Source of the DNA: an uncultured Bacteroidota bacterium | Lineage (GTDB): Bacteria; Bacteroidota; Bacteroidia; Chitinophagales; Chitinophagaceae | Direction of reading: 5' to 3' | DNA: 64,000 nt | NCBI GenBank assembly: GCA_938008665.1 | Contig: CALLKA010000126.1 | Location: forward strand, 1-64,000 | Shown: in pieces, positions 9,510 through 18,830 of the stretch | Layout of the letters: the number at the start of each line of letters is the position of its first letter | Numbering within the stretch: the first letter of the stretch is position 1 | The notes under the pieces: model-generated | Database searches by the model: none | What the model was told of the DNA's origin: nothing | What the model saw: the letters and a program-made list of their open reading frames with translations, nothing else | Program-made: the position numbers and the translations under genes

Positions 9510-11669
9510 ATGAAAAAAATTTTTATTTCCCTAGCACTTGTGCTTACCTTATTTCGCAGTTATGCTGATGAAGGCATGTGGTTGCCAATGTTATTAGGGC
9601 AACAAGTGTATAATGATATGGTTAAACGTGGCTTAAAGTTAAAACCTGAACAATTATATAGTATCAATAAGTCAAGCATCAAGGATGCGATTATTATTTT
9701 TGGCGGTGGCTGTACCGGTGAAATTGTATCTGATCAAGGATTAATTTTTACCAATCATCATTGTGGTTATAGTGCGATTGCAGCTGCTAGTTCTACTCAA
9801 AATAATTATTTACAAGATGGTTTTTGGGCGAGTGATAAATCCAAAGAAATTTCAAGTAATCTCTCCGTTAAATTTTTAAATAGAATTGAAGATATATCTA
9901 CTAAGGTATTGGCAGCTTTAGGGGAATCACAAGGTGCTGAGCGCGCGCAAAAATATGCCAAAGTAATGGGTGAGATCATTAAGGATGTTGTTGGTAGTGA
10001 TGAATATAAGGACGCGGTCGTAGCGAGCATGTTTAAAGGCAATCAGTTCTTTTTATTTGTTTATGATGTATATAAGGATATTCGTTTAGTGGGCAATCCA
10101 CCTGAAAGTATTGGAAAATTTGGCGGTGATACAGACAACTGGGAGTGGCCAAGACATACGGGTGATTTTTCGGTTTTTCGTGTTTATATGAATAAGGAAG
10201 GAAAGCCTGCCAAGTACAGTGCGGATAATGTTCCCTTCAAGCCTAAATATTATTTACCGGTGAGCATCAAAGGATTTAAAGATGGTGACTATAGTATGAT
10301 TTATGGTTATCCAGGTGGTACCAATAGATATGAAACTTCTTTCGGTGTAAAATTAGCGACAGACATCACCAGTCCAACCTTAGTGAAATTGCGTGACATG
10401 CGTTTAAAATTTATGTTTGCTGAAATGAAAAAAAGTGCAGCAGTCAAATTACAATTAGCAAGTAATTACGCGAGCATTGCTAACTACTGGAAATTTTTTG
10501 ATGGTGAAACAAAGCAATTATTAAAGTTTGACACCTACGGCCAAAAACAAAAAGTGGAAGCAAGTTTTAATGATTGGGCTAAGGGAAAGCCTGCTTATGA
10601 AAATATTTTTAATGATTACGCATCAAGCTATGCAAGCTGGACGCCGTATGCAAAGCATCGTCAATATATTAATGAAGGAATTATGGGTAGCCCGTTAATG
10701 GCTTATGCAAGTAGTTGGCTAAGTGTTGAAGCTATGTTGTCTAATCCGAATGTAAAAGCAGATGATATTAGTAAAGCAGTGGAAGCTGCAACTAAATCAA
10801 GAAAAGCATTCTTAGTGGATGAAAATAAAAAAAGTGACCAAAGTATTTTAGCTTCAGCAGTTGCTATGTTTTATGGTGATGTTGATAAAAGCCAGCATCC
10901 TAAAGGCTTTTACGAAGATTTATTTAAAAACTATAATGATATTGATCAAAATCCATACAAATTATTTGCAGCCGATGTATTTGCAAACACCATGGCTTTT
11001 GATGATACCAAGTGGAAAGCGTTTACAGATAAGCCAAGTATAGAAGCATTAAAAAATGATCCAGCATTTAAAGCTGCCAAATCATTTATCGTAAACTATT
11101 CATCTACAGTAACGCCTAAATACGCGGCATTTATGAATAAAACTTCTGATTTAGGTCGTATGTATTTGAAAGGTTTATTTGAAATGAATCCAACAAAAAT
11201 GAATAGCACTTATCCTGATGCTAATTTTACCATGCGCGTTTCCTATGGTAATATTAAAAGTTACAATCCAAAAGATGCTGTTAAGTATGATTTTTATTGC
11301 ACGCTAAGTGGTGTTGCGTCTAAGTATGTGAAAGGTGATTATGAATTTGATTTGCCAAGCAAATTTTTAGATTTATACAAAGCAAAAGATTACGGTCCTT
11401 ATGCAGATAAAAAAATTGGCGATGTGGTTGTTTCATTTATCACGACCAATGATATTACTGGAGGTAATTCAGGCTCGCCTGTATTAGATGCTAATGGAAA
11501 TTTAATTGGTTTGGCTTTTGATGGCAACTATGAAGCACTAAGTCATAAGATTGCTTTTGATTCAGAATTGAATCGTACTATTTGTGTAGATGTGCGTTAT
11601 GTTTTATGGTGCATTGACAAATTAGGCGGTGCGAAACATATTGTAGATGAATTGAAGTTGGTGCAATAA
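9510..11669 (+). CDS. dpp7: S46-family dipeptidyl peptidase, DPP7-like
   Basis: Periplasmic serine dipeptidyl peptidase of 719 residues, the usual S46 length, with a signal peptide ending SYA. The N-terminal MWLPMLLGQQ and GGGCTGEIVSDQGLIFTNHHCGY segments carry the catalytic His; the GGNSGSPVL motif near the C-terminus holds the nucleophile Ser654. In this family the residue 18 positions after the Ser decides specificity: Gly in DPP7 (hydrophobic P1) and Arg in DPP11 (acidic P1). Here it is Gly672 in AFDGN, so the DPP7 type is favoured. The enzyme would trim N-terminal dipeptides from imported oligopeptides. A strong terminator hairpin follows. Confidence 0.9.
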   Translation: MKKIFISLALVLTLFRSYADEGMWLPMLLGQQVYNDMVKRGLKLKPEQLYSINKSSIKDAIIIFGGGCTGEIVSDQGLIFTNHHCGYSAIAAASSTQNNYLQDGFWASDKSKEISSNLSVKFLNRIEDISTKVLAALGESQGAERAQKYAKVMGEIIKDVVGSDEYKDAVVASMFKGNQFFLFVYDVYKDIRLVGNPPESIGKFGGDTDNWEWPRHTGDFSVFRVYMNKEGKPAKYSADNVPFKPKYYLPVSIKGFKDGDYSMIYGYPGGTNRYETSFGVKLATDITSPTLVKLRDMRLKFMFAEMKKSAAVKLQLASNYASIANYWKFFDGETKQLLKFDTYGQKQKVEASFNDWAKGKPAYENIFNDYASSYASWTPYAKHRQYINEGIMGSPLMAYASSWLSVEAMLSNPNVKADDISKAVEAATKSRKAFLVDENKKSDQSILASAVAMFYGDVDKSQHPKGFYEDLFKNYNDIDQNPYKLFAADVFANTMAFDDTKWKAFTDKPSIEALKNDPAFKAAKSFIVNYSSTVTPKYAAFMNKTSDLGRMYLKGLFEMNPTKMNSTYPDANFTMRVSYGNIKSYNPKDAVKYDFYCTLSGVASKYVKGDYEFDLPSKFLDLYKAKDYGPYADKKIGDVVVSFITTNDITGGNSGSPVLDANGNLIGLAFDGNYEALSHKIAFDSELNRTICVDVRYVLWCIDKLGGAKHIVDELKLVQ

Positions 11670-11692
11670 GAAAGTAGCTTAGGCTAAAAATT

Positions 11693-11726
11693 AAAAAGGG
11701 GTCCCGATTTATCGGGACCCCTTTTT
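11693..11726. terminator. Bidirectional intrinsic terminator
   Basis: Perfect inverted repeat with 16-base arms and a 2-base loop. The arms are GC-rich in the middle (GGGGTCCC / GGGACCCC) and flanked by A-run and T-run, so it can terminate the S46 peptidase gene on the plus strand and the small convergent gene on the minus strand. Confidence 0.92.
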
Positions 11727-11778
11727 AATAGGCAAAACTTATTTTGAAAATAATTTTTCGTAAAGCTTCAAAGCTTTA

Positions 11779-12012
11779 TTATTTCTGTGATCTTCTTCTT
11801 GCTTCCTCTGCCTCTTTGTAAATTCTTATCCATGTAAGGGACATGTCAATGACCGCTAATAAGGGGCCTATCACGATGACCATGATGACTTCCAAGCCTG
11901 GTGTATATCCAGTTACGCCATCTAATGAAGTTGCTTTTGCTCTCTGATATAATTTGTACAAACAATAAATCGCAGAAAGGATCCAAATACTTATAACTAC
12001 ATTTTCACTCAT
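11779..12012 (-). CDS. Small two-helix membrane protein, unknown function
   Basis: A 77-residue protein I do not recognise. It has two hydrophobic segments (about residues 4-20 and 41-62) separated by a short polar loop with GVTGYTPGLE, and a charged C-terminal tail (KEAEEARRRSQK). This suggests a small integral inner-membrane protein. It sits alone between a strong terminator and the sulfatase at 12044. The acceptable start, membrane-like composition and terminator placement support it being real. No function is assigned. Confidence 0.65.
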   Translation of the reverse strand: MSENVVISIWILSAIYCLYKLYQRAKATSLDGVTGYTPGLEVIMVIVIGPLLAVIDMSLTWIRIYKEAEEARRRSQK

Positions 12013-12043
12013 AATATTTTTTATTTAGCGCAAAGATACGAAT

Positions 12044-13489
12044 TTAATTATCAATTTTTCCTGCGACTCTGTTATTGGCTCCGGTGCGCTTCTGTAAGTC
12101 ATCTCCTAAGTCAGCACGGGCTTCTTCGGCAAGCGCCTGTAGTTTTTTTACAATGTCAGGATTCATTTCTTTCACATCATAGTTTTCGCCGGGATCCCTT
12201 CTTAAGTCATACAATGCCAATGTAGTGGGGTTATTTTCATTCGTAATACCAGGATAGCCATTCATTCCTGGCAACTGATTTAAATAGGAGCGCGCTGGAT
12301 GTGCAAAAACCAATTTCCAATTATCAATACGCACGGCCTCCAATGAATTTTTACGATAATAGTATAAAAAGTTTTTTCGAGGTGTTGCATTTTTATCTCC
12401 TTGTAAAATGGGTAGAATACTTACCCCATCAATTTTTTTATTTGGCAAGGATGCTTTTGTAATTGCAGCAATGGTTGGAAATAAATCAATGGTAGAAGCC
12501 AATTGATTACTAACAATATTGGGCTGTATAGTTCCCTTCCATCTTATAATACCCGGTACACGTTGTCCCCCTTCAAATGAAGTGCCCTTGCCTTCTCTTA
12601 ATCCGCCAGTAGATCCTGCATGATTCCCATAATTAATCCATGGTCCATTATCGCTTGTAAAAATCACAATGGTATTATTATCAAGTCCATTTTCTTTTAT
12701 TGTTTTTAATATGCGACCAACCGATGCATCAATTTCTTGAATCACATCCCCATACAATCCTTGTTTACTTTTTCCTCTAAACGCAGGTGATGCATTAATG
12801 GGTACATGTGGCATGGAATGTGGTAAGTATAAGAAGAAGGGTTTGTTTTTATTTTTTTTAATAAAAGCTTCGGCGGCAGTTGTATATCCTTCTGTTAAGG
12901 TAGATTGATCTTCCAATGTTCTTATCTCCATCCATTTGTCATTGTTTTTTATTAATGGCAATTGCGGCACTTTTGATTTACTACTTGAACTGTCTGCCGG
13001 CTTTCCATCATAGGTTACTGGCCACATATCATTTGAATAAGGAATGCCCAAATACTCATCAAATCCTTGTTGTAATGGTAAAAATTGTTTGGCATCTCCC
13101 AAATGCCATTTACCATAGATCGCGGTAGCGTAATTTTTTTGTTTTAATAATTCTGCAATTGTCATTTCCTCTGAAGCCAGCCCCACTTTACTACCTGGGA
13201 ATAAGGCACCGCTAATACCCACCCTATTGGCATAACATCCTGTCATTATGGACGCTCTCGAAGCGCTACACACCGCCTGGCTTGATAAGAAATTAGTGAA
13301 CCTGATTCCTTCACTAGCCAACCGATCAATATTGGGCGTATGGATGTCCAGTGCCCCATAACATGATAAATCACCATAGCCCATATCATCCATAAATATC
13401 AATACGATATTGGGTGTGTTTGTTTTTTGCTGGGCTTGGCCTGTAACGCTTATTAATAAAAAAAGTAATGTTTTTATTGTAATTCTCAT
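12044..13489 (-). CDS. Secreted sulfatase, S1 family (arylsulfatase A-like)
   Basis: Start set at 13489 (MRITIKTLLFLL...), which begins a signal peptide ending GQAQ; the frame is open to 13522 but the extra residues would bury it. Metal-binding DD is at 34-35, and the signature C-S-A-S-R at 74-78 identifies Cys74 as the formylglycine precursor (the Ala variant of CxPxR). GKWHLG, HSMPHVP and the FTSDNGPW segment are also present, and the C-terminal region has the YDLRRDPGE motif of arylsulfatase A-like enzymes. It would desulfate carbohydrate or aryl sulfates in the envelope. It is divergent from the Gfo/Idh/MocA gene at 13645, with a 155-base intergenic region that probably holds both promoters. 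Confidence 0.92.
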   Translation of the reverse strand: MRITIKTLLFLLISVTGQAQQKTNTPNIVLIFMDDMGYGDLSCYGALDIHTPNIDRLASEGIRFTNFLSSQAVCSASRASIMTGCYANRVGISGALFPGSKVGLASEEMTIAELLKQKNYATAIYGKWHLGDAKQFLPLQQGFDEYLGIPYSNDMWPVTYDGKPADSSSSKSKVPQLPLIKNNDKWMEIRTLEDQSTLTEGYTTAAEAFIKKNKNKPFFLYLPHSMPHVPINASPAFRGKSKQGLYGDVIQEIDASVGRILKTIKENGLDNNTIVIFTSDNGPWINYGNHAGSTGGLREGKGTSFEGGQRVPGIIRWKGTIQPNIVSNQLASTIDLFPTIAAITKASLPNKKIDGVSILPILQGDKNATPRKNFLYYYRKNSLEAVRIDNWKLVFAHPARSYLNQLPGMNGYPGITNENNPTTLALYDLRRDPGENYDVKEMNPDIVKKLQALAEEARADLGDDLQKRTGANNRVAGKIDN

Positions 13490-13644
13490 AAGGTGGCGAT
13501 TTGTAGTTTTGAAGTTAACCAATTAAAATTAAGTTTCCATGTCCACCCCCTCTTTATTGAATAAGCTTTATCACAATCTCAACGTTTATTTTAAAAAAAG
13601 CGTTATTTTTAAAAGGTTAATCATAATTAATAATATTTAAATAA

Positions 13645-15066
13645 ATGACATTGAAATCAAATTCAAGGCGTTCGTTTTTAAAAAATTCGGCGCTTATTTC
13701 AGCGGCCTCCGCTTTCCCTACAATTTTAACGAAGGCTTCTACAGGGTTAAAAGCTGGCGAAAAAGTAAACCTTGCTTGTATTGGTATTGGTAATCAAGGG
13801 GCGAATGATCTTATGAAATTCCATGAATCAGGATTGGCAAATTTTGTTGCATTTTGTGATACTGATATGGGCGGTCCTCAAACGCTTGAAGTATTAAAAA
13901 TGTTCCCAAATGTTCCGCGTTTTCAGGACTTCCGTCAAATGTTTGATAAAATGGGAAGTCAAATTGAAGCAGTCAGCATTGGCGTTCCCGATCATTCCCA
14001 CTTTGCAATCACTATGATGGCATTGGGTTTGGGTAAGCATGTGTTTGTTGAAAAACCAATGGCACGCACTTTTACCGAAGTGGAATTAATGATGAAAGCG
14101 GCAAAAAAACATAAAAATCTGGCGACACAAATGGGTAACCAAGGTCACTCTGAAACGAATTATTTTCAATTTAAAGCATGGGCTGAAGCAGGGATCATTA
14201 AAGATGTAACTGCAATCACTGCGCATATGAATTTAGGCCGTCGTTGGCATGGATGGGATACTAGTATCAAAAATTTTCCAGCTAAGGAAGCTATTCCAAG
14301 TACCTTGGATTGGGACACTTGGCATGGTGTAGTAAAGGAGCATGATTACAACCATGATTTTGTAAATGGTCAATGGCGTTGTTGGTATGATTTTGGTATG
14401 GGCACTTTGGGTGATTGGGGCGCGCATATCATTGATACAGCACATGAATTTTTGGACTTAGGATTACCTACGGAAATAAGTATGCTAAAAGCGGAAGGGC
14501 ATAATAAATTCTTCTATCCTAATGATTCTACTATTTTATTTAAGTTCCCTGAGCGTAAAGGAATGCCAGCTTGTGATATTACTTGGTATGATGGTGTGAA
14601 TAATATTCCGCCATTCCCAGAAGGGTATGGTGATCCAATGGCACCAGATCCAAATATTCCACCGCCTAAAAATGGCAAAGCAAAAGCGCCTCGTTTTAAT
14701 CCCGGTAAAATTATTTATGGCAAGGATTTAACTTTTAAAGGTGGATCACATGGTGCACAACTTTATATTATTCCAGAAGATAAGGCGAAAGATATGGCAG
14801 GAAAACTTCCAGTAGTGCCGGTGAGCCCTTCTAATCACTATGCTAACTTTTTAAAAGCTTGTAAGGGTGAAGAAAAAACACGCTCGCCATTTGAAATTGC
14901 AGGACCATTAAGTCAAGTATTTTGTTTAGGGGTTATCTCGCAACATTTAAATACGACCATTAAGTTTGATAGAAAAACTAAAAAGATCACTAATAATAAG
15001 TTAGCCAATGAAATGTTATTAGGTGCTCCTCCACGCAAAGGATGGGAGCAATATTATAAAGTATAG
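13645..15066 (+). CDS. Tat-exported Gfo/Idh/MocA-family oxidoreductase
   Basis: NAD(P)-dependent oxidoreductase of 473 residues. The N-terminus has a twin-arginine signal (SRRSFLK at 7-13, then a weakly hydrophobic stretch to about residue 31), implying export with bound cofactor. Rossmann motif GIGNQG is at 47-52 and the family EKP motif at 136-138. The C-terminal half is the long Bacteroidota/Planctomycetota-type Gfo/Idh/MocA domain with SPSNHYANFLKACKG. Exported members of this family are implicated in oxidising sugar hydroxyls, including C3 oxidation of glycosides. Its convergent neighbour contains a ThuA domain, the family that partners a Gfo/Idh/MocA enzyme (ThuB) in rhizobial 3-keto-disaccharide metabolism. 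Substrate is unknown. Confidence 0.9.
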   Translation: MTLKSNSRRSFLKNSALISAASAFPTILTKASTGLKAGEKVNLACIGIGNQGANDLMKFHESGLANFVAFCDTDMGGPQTLEVLKMFPNVPRFQDFRQMFDKMGSQIEAVSIGVPDHSHFAITMMALGLGKHVFVEKPMARTFTEVELMMKAAKKHKNLATQMGNQGHSETNYFQFKAWAEAGIIKDVTAITAHMNLGRRWHGWDTSIKNFPAKEAIPSTLDWDTWHGVVKEHDYNHDFVNGQWRCWYDFGMGTLGDWGAHIIDTAHEFLDLGLPTEISMLKAEGHNKFFYPNDSTILFKFPERKGMPACDITWYDGVNNIPPFPEGYGDPMAPDPNIPPPKNGKAKAPRFNPGKIIYGKDLTFKGGSHGAQLYIIPEDKAKDMAGKLPVVPVSPSNHYANFLKACKGEEKTRSPFEIAGPLSQVFCLGVISQHLNTTIKFDRKTKKITNNKLANEMLLGAPPRKGWEQYYKV

Positions 15067-15111
15067 TTTATGAAAATTATATAAACTTATTTTATAAGTT
15101 TGATCTAAAAC

Positions 15112-15147
15112 AAAGAAGCCGCCCCGAATTATCGGGGCGGCTTCTTT
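15112..15147. terminator. Bidirectional intrinsic terminator
   Basis: Inverted repeat with perfect 16-base arms and a 4-base loop (core GCCGCCCC / GGGGCGGC), bounded by AAAGAAG and CTTCTTT. It lies between the convergent Gfo/Idh/MocA gene and the ThuA-dehydrogenase gene and can serve both. Confidence 0.9.
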
Positions 15148-15172
15148 ATATAATTCCTAATTAGCTTTATTA

Positions 15173-18100
15173 TTAATTCGGAATCAACTTCAAGGATATA
15201 ACCGCTAAGCGGTGTCCTTCTTCTTTGTTTACTCTTACTATTTTTAAGAATAATTTATGATCACCGGGTTTCACATTTTGCAATGGCAATGTTTGGGTGC
15301 TAAATAAAGTCCCTTTATAATTTTCCATTTTAAGCTCCGCAATTACATTTTTATTTCCTTTGCCAGGCGTAGGCTCATCTTGGAATAAAGTAACTATATA
15401 TCCTTTATCTAACTGTTGTGGAATACCATAAGAGAAATCAATTGCTTTTATTCCATCTAAATTAATATTTGAAAATTCTAACCAGCCATCTTCACCACTT
15501 AAAAATGCAGCTCTGTGTTCTCTCCAGCCTTTAACATCTACTCTTGTAGTTGCATTGTTACTTGGCATATTAATTATTGAGCTACGAAGTGTAATGCTAT
15601 TGGTTGCACTTAGTGGTTTAATGCCTGCACCACCTTTATCCGTATAGCTTGCGGTGATTTGCATTAAATTTCCTGCACCCATATTTTCTGCTGTTGCTGC
15701 AATAGTACCTTTTGCAGGTAAGGAAACCTCTTTCTTTTTATTTACACTTAAAATGTAATCAACAATTAAATCTAACTCCTCTTGTTTTAAACTAGGATGA
15801 GCAGCCATGGCTACTTCACCCCAAACGCCACCCCCACCTTTAATTATTTTGTTCGATAAGTAGGTTTTATTTTTCAAATCATTTTTATATTTATCTGAAA
15901 TCATTGCAAATGATGGGCCTACTGATTTTTCATTTTCTTTGTGACAGGCTTTACAATCAAGTGTTGCCACTAAATTTTTTCCTTCCATAATTGCAGTCAT
16001 CACCTGATGGCCTACTACCTGTGCTTTATCTGGGCTACTTAAATAATCTACTTTTACATAAATTGATTTATTGTCAATGCCGCCTTTCTCTGTAGATCCA
16101 TCTTCTTTATCTTTTACATTTACTGCATAGGCAATTGGTTTGCCAGGAAAATAAAAGTGATCGCCACCTGTTAAATTAACTTCCACCTTAGGTGATTCGT
16201 TTCCTGCGTAAACTTTTATTACTTCACTTTTTGTTACAGCACCCTTGGTATCTTTTACTGCCACAGATATTGCATATTCACCTGCTTTTGTAAATGTAAA
16301 TGGCGTTGTTGGTGTTTTCGTTGTTTTAATTTGATTACCAAAACTCCAAACATAAGTTAGTGGATCACTGTCAGCATCAATAGATCCTGTTGCATCTGCT
16401 TGTATGGTGAATGGAAGTGTACCCGATAATTTATTGATATTTATTTTTGCCTTAGGGGCTCTGTTGCCTCCATTATAATCAATTCTTGAAAGTGCTGCAT
16501 CTGCATTTTTTGTAAACCAACCGCTACCATATTCTAAAACATAAAATCTTCCATCAGGTCCAACTTCAATATCAATTTGACTATTAAATTTCGTGTTGGG
16601 CATGAATGCGTCCATTTGCTGATAGTTTCCTTCCGCATCCATGGATACCATTTTTAACCAGCCCCTAATCCATTCATAAAACAATAGCTTATTATTGAAA
16701 TATTCAGGGTATCTCGTTTCTTTCGGATAAAATTCGCCATGATAAACAGGCCCTGCCATTGCGTTTCGTCCCCCTGAACCCACTTCAGGAAATTCAGTAG
16801 AGATGGCGTAGGGGTACCAAATAAATGCCGGACTTACTGGAGGTAATTCAGTTAACCCCGTATTATTTTTTGATAAGTTTAATGGTTTTTTAGGATCAAA
16901 AAAGTCACCCACGACTCCGGTTTCATAATCAAATTGTCGATAAGGATAATTGCCTCCAATGAATAAAGGATATCCAAAATAACCTGCTTTACGTGCTTGA
17001 TTTAATTCATCATAACCACGAGGTCCTTTTTCTTCAAACTTATCTCCACCAGCATCTGGTCCAACATCACCCCAATACAAGAAACCTGTTTTTCTATCAA
17101 CAGAGATACGATATGGGTTTCTGGCGCCCATGGTATAAATTTCTGGTCTTGTTTTTGGTGTACCTGGTTTAAAAAGATTTCCTTCAGGAATTGAATAGGA
17201 AGCATCTGGATTTATTTTAATACGCAACACCTTTCCTCTTAAATCATTGGTATTACTTGATCCTCTGCGTCCATCATATTGCTCAAAACCTGGACGATTA
17301 TCTATGGGTCCATAACCTTCTAAAGTATATTTTGAATCTGGTTGATTAAACGGTGTTGTATTATCTCCTGTTGAAATAAATAAGGATCCATCAGGTCCAA
17401 AAGTAAGTGAGCCTGCGGTATGACAACAAATATCTCTTGTGGTTGCTACGTCAATGATCTTTTTTTCTGAAGCCATGTCCAGCTTCCCGTTTTTAAATAC
17501 AAAACGAGATAATCTATTGGCCGCAGTATCTTTTGTCGCATAGAACAAATAAACATAATTATTTTTTGCATAATCGGGATCGGCAGTCACACCAATTAAT
17601 CCCTCTTCCGCATTCACACCCTTGGCCGTTGTTTTGTGATATACATCTAGCTTAGCTACTTGTGTCACTTTTTTAGTAAGGTGATTATAAAACATCACTT
17701 CGCCCTTGCGTTGTACAACTAAGATATCAAAATTAGGAAGGATGGCCATTTCAGTTGGTTCATCAAACATACCACCAGCCAATACATTTTTTGTAAAACG
17801 ATCTTCATCAGGAATCAAAAATGATTTTGCTTTTGAATAATCTAGTTTCACATTATTTCCCATTGCATATTTTATACCACCTAAAAGATGTTGCATATAA
17901 AGTGGCTCAGCAAAAGATTCATTTGTATGCCCAAGCTCAGTATAAAAAGCCCTACCACCATCGTAATCATGATACCAAGCCATTGGATGGCTATCCCCAT
18001 GCTTTCCGCCCTCATATGATTTTTCATCAATGCTGATTAGCACTTTAACTTCATTACCCGGTGCTTTTTTAAAATTATACCACTCATCATATCTTTCCCA

Positions 18101-18568
18101 AACCGCAGGAAGATGTGCTGTGCTTAGATGTGTATTGTCGTTGACAATTAATTTTGCTGTTTGTTGTTTTGGGTGACTTTGGAAATAGGCACCTACTAAT
18201 TTTCCATACCAAGGCCAATTGTATTCGCAATCAGTTGCTGCATGAATACCTACATAGCCACCACCCGCTTGTATGTAACGCTCAAACACGGCTTGTTGTT
18301 TATTATCCAAAGCATCTCCGGTTGTACTTAGAAATACAATCGCACTGTACTTTTTCAAATTTTCTTCGGTAAAAATTGAAGCATCTTGGGAGGTGTCTAC
18401 GATGAAATTATTTTCAGCGCCTAATTTTATTAGCGCCAACTTTCCAACCTTGATGGAGCCATGTACAAAAGCGGCTGTTTTAGAAAACACCAACACTCGG
18501 TTTTGCGCACCCACTTGCATGGTTATTACAAGTAAAAATGCGATAAAATAGAATTTCATTTGATTCAT
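15173..18568 (-). CDS. Secreted ThuA / sugar dehydrogenase / PKD / cytochrome c multidomain protein
   Basis: Large exported protein of 1131 residues with a signal peptide ending VGAQ; a second ATG three codons in is an alternative start. Modules in order: ThuA domain (~24-240, with GGGYVGIHAATDCEYNWPWYG); a PQQ-type glucose/sorbosone dehydrogenase propeller (~255-690, with GLIGVTADPDYAKNNYVYLFY, LRGKVLRI, YTMGARNPYRISVD); a PKD domain (~705-790); a class I cytochrome c domain with haem motif CKACH (872-876) and likely axial Met921; and a C-terminal beta domain (~970-1131) resembling a carbohydrate-binding module. The arrangement implies sugar binding, oxidation and electron transfer to a haem on one chain. 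The ThuA domain links it to the neighbouring Gfo/Idh/MocA gene. Domain calls are firm; the combined reaction is inference. Confidence 0.9.
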   Translation of the reverse strand: MNQMKFYFIAFLLVITMQVGAQNRVLVFSKTAAFVHGSIKVGKLALIKLGAENNFIVDTSQDASIFTEENLKKYSAIVFLSTTGDALDNKQQAVFERYIQAGGGYVGIHAATDCEYNWPWYGKLVGAYFQSHPKQQTAKLIVNDNTHLSTAHLPAVWERYDEWYNFKKAPGNEVKVLISIDEKSYEGGKHGDSHPMAWYHDYDGGRAFYTELGHTNESFAEPLYMQHLLGGIKYAMGNNVKLDYSKAKSFLIPDEDRFTKNVLAGGMFDEPTEMAILPNFDILVVQRKGEVMFYNHLTKKVTQVAKLDVYHKTTAKGVNAEEGLIGVTADPDYAKNNYVYLFYATKDTAANRLSRFVFKNGKLDMASEKKIIDVATTRDICCHTAGSLTFGPDGSLFISTGDNTTPFNQPDSKYTLEGYGPIDNRPGFEQYDGRRGSSNTNDLRGKVLRIKINPDASYSIPEGNLFKPGTPKTRPEIYTMGARNPYRISVDRKTGFLYWGDVGPDAGGDKFEEKGPRGYDELNQARKAGYFGYPLFIGGNYPYRQFDYETGVVGDFFDPKKPLNLSKNNTGLTELPPVSPAFIWYPYAISTEFPEVGSGGRNAMAGPVYHGEFYPKETRYPEYFNNKLLFYEWIRGWLKMVSMDAEGNYQQMDAFMPNTKFNSQIDIEVGPDGRFYVLEYGSGWFTKNADAALSRIDYNGGNRAPKAKININKLSGTLPFTIQADATGSIDADSDPLTYVWSFGNQIKTTKTPTTPFTFTKAGEYAISVAVKDTKGAVTKSEVIKVYAGNESPKVEVNLTGGDHFYFPGKPIAYAVNVKDKEDGSTEKGGIDNKSIYVKVDYLSSPDKAQVVGHQVMTAIMEGKNLVATLDCKACHKENEKSVGPSFAMISDKYKNDLKNKTYLSNKIIKGGGGVWGEVAMAAHPSLKQEELDLIVDYILSVNKKKEVSLPAKGTIAATAENMGAGNLMQITASYTDKGGAGIKPLSATNSITLRSSIINMPSNNATTRVDVKGWREHRAAFLSGEDGWLEFSNINLDGIKAIDFSYGIPQQLDKGYIVTLFQDEPTPGKGNKNVIAELKMENYKGTLFSTQTLPLQNVKPGDHKLFLKIVRVNKEEGHRLAVISLKLIPN

Positions 18569-18588
18569 AATCGTTATTTGAATTTTTT

Positions 18589-18609
18589 CTTGAACACCCT
18601 TGGTTCAAG
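18589..18609. promoter_or_regulatory. Candidate operator: spaced inverted repeat upstream of the ThuA-dehydrogenase gene
   Basis: Perfect 7-base arms CTTGAAC / GTTCAAG separated by 7 bases, beginning 21 bases upstream of the minus-strand start at 18568. There is no T-run on the minus strand that would make it a terminator. The position fits a regulator site, but no regulator is known. Confidence 0.35.
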
Positions 18610-18751
18610 CCTCAATTTGAAGAATGAATTTAATCATTTTATGACTAATATAACAAGCTATAGGGAGGTTATTTATGATTGGCAGGACGCATGGCTTTTG
18701 TCAAGTGAATTATGTTGCTAATGATTGTTAATATTAAATCGTTTTTTGAAA

Positions 18752-18789
18752 AAAAATAGCGGCTGCCAATGAATGGAGCCGCTATTTTT
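18752..18789 (-). terminator. Intrinsic terminator for the DUF6526 gene
   Basis: Inverted repeat with arms of about 13 bases (AAAAATAGCGGCT / AGCCGCTATTTTT) and a 12-base loop, about 40 bases past the stop at 18831. On the minus strand the stem is followed by a run of T residues. Confidence 0.85.
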
Positions 18790-18830
18790 AAAGGTGTATT
18801 TGCTACGCTTTAAAATATTAAAAAAATATT

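Noticed and set aside
13583..13614. Imperfect direct repeat (CGTTTATTTTAAAA / CGTTATTTTTAAAA) upstream of the Gfo/Idh/MocA gene
   Set aside because: Two mismatches in very AT-rich sequence; could be a regulator site but is too easily explained by composition.
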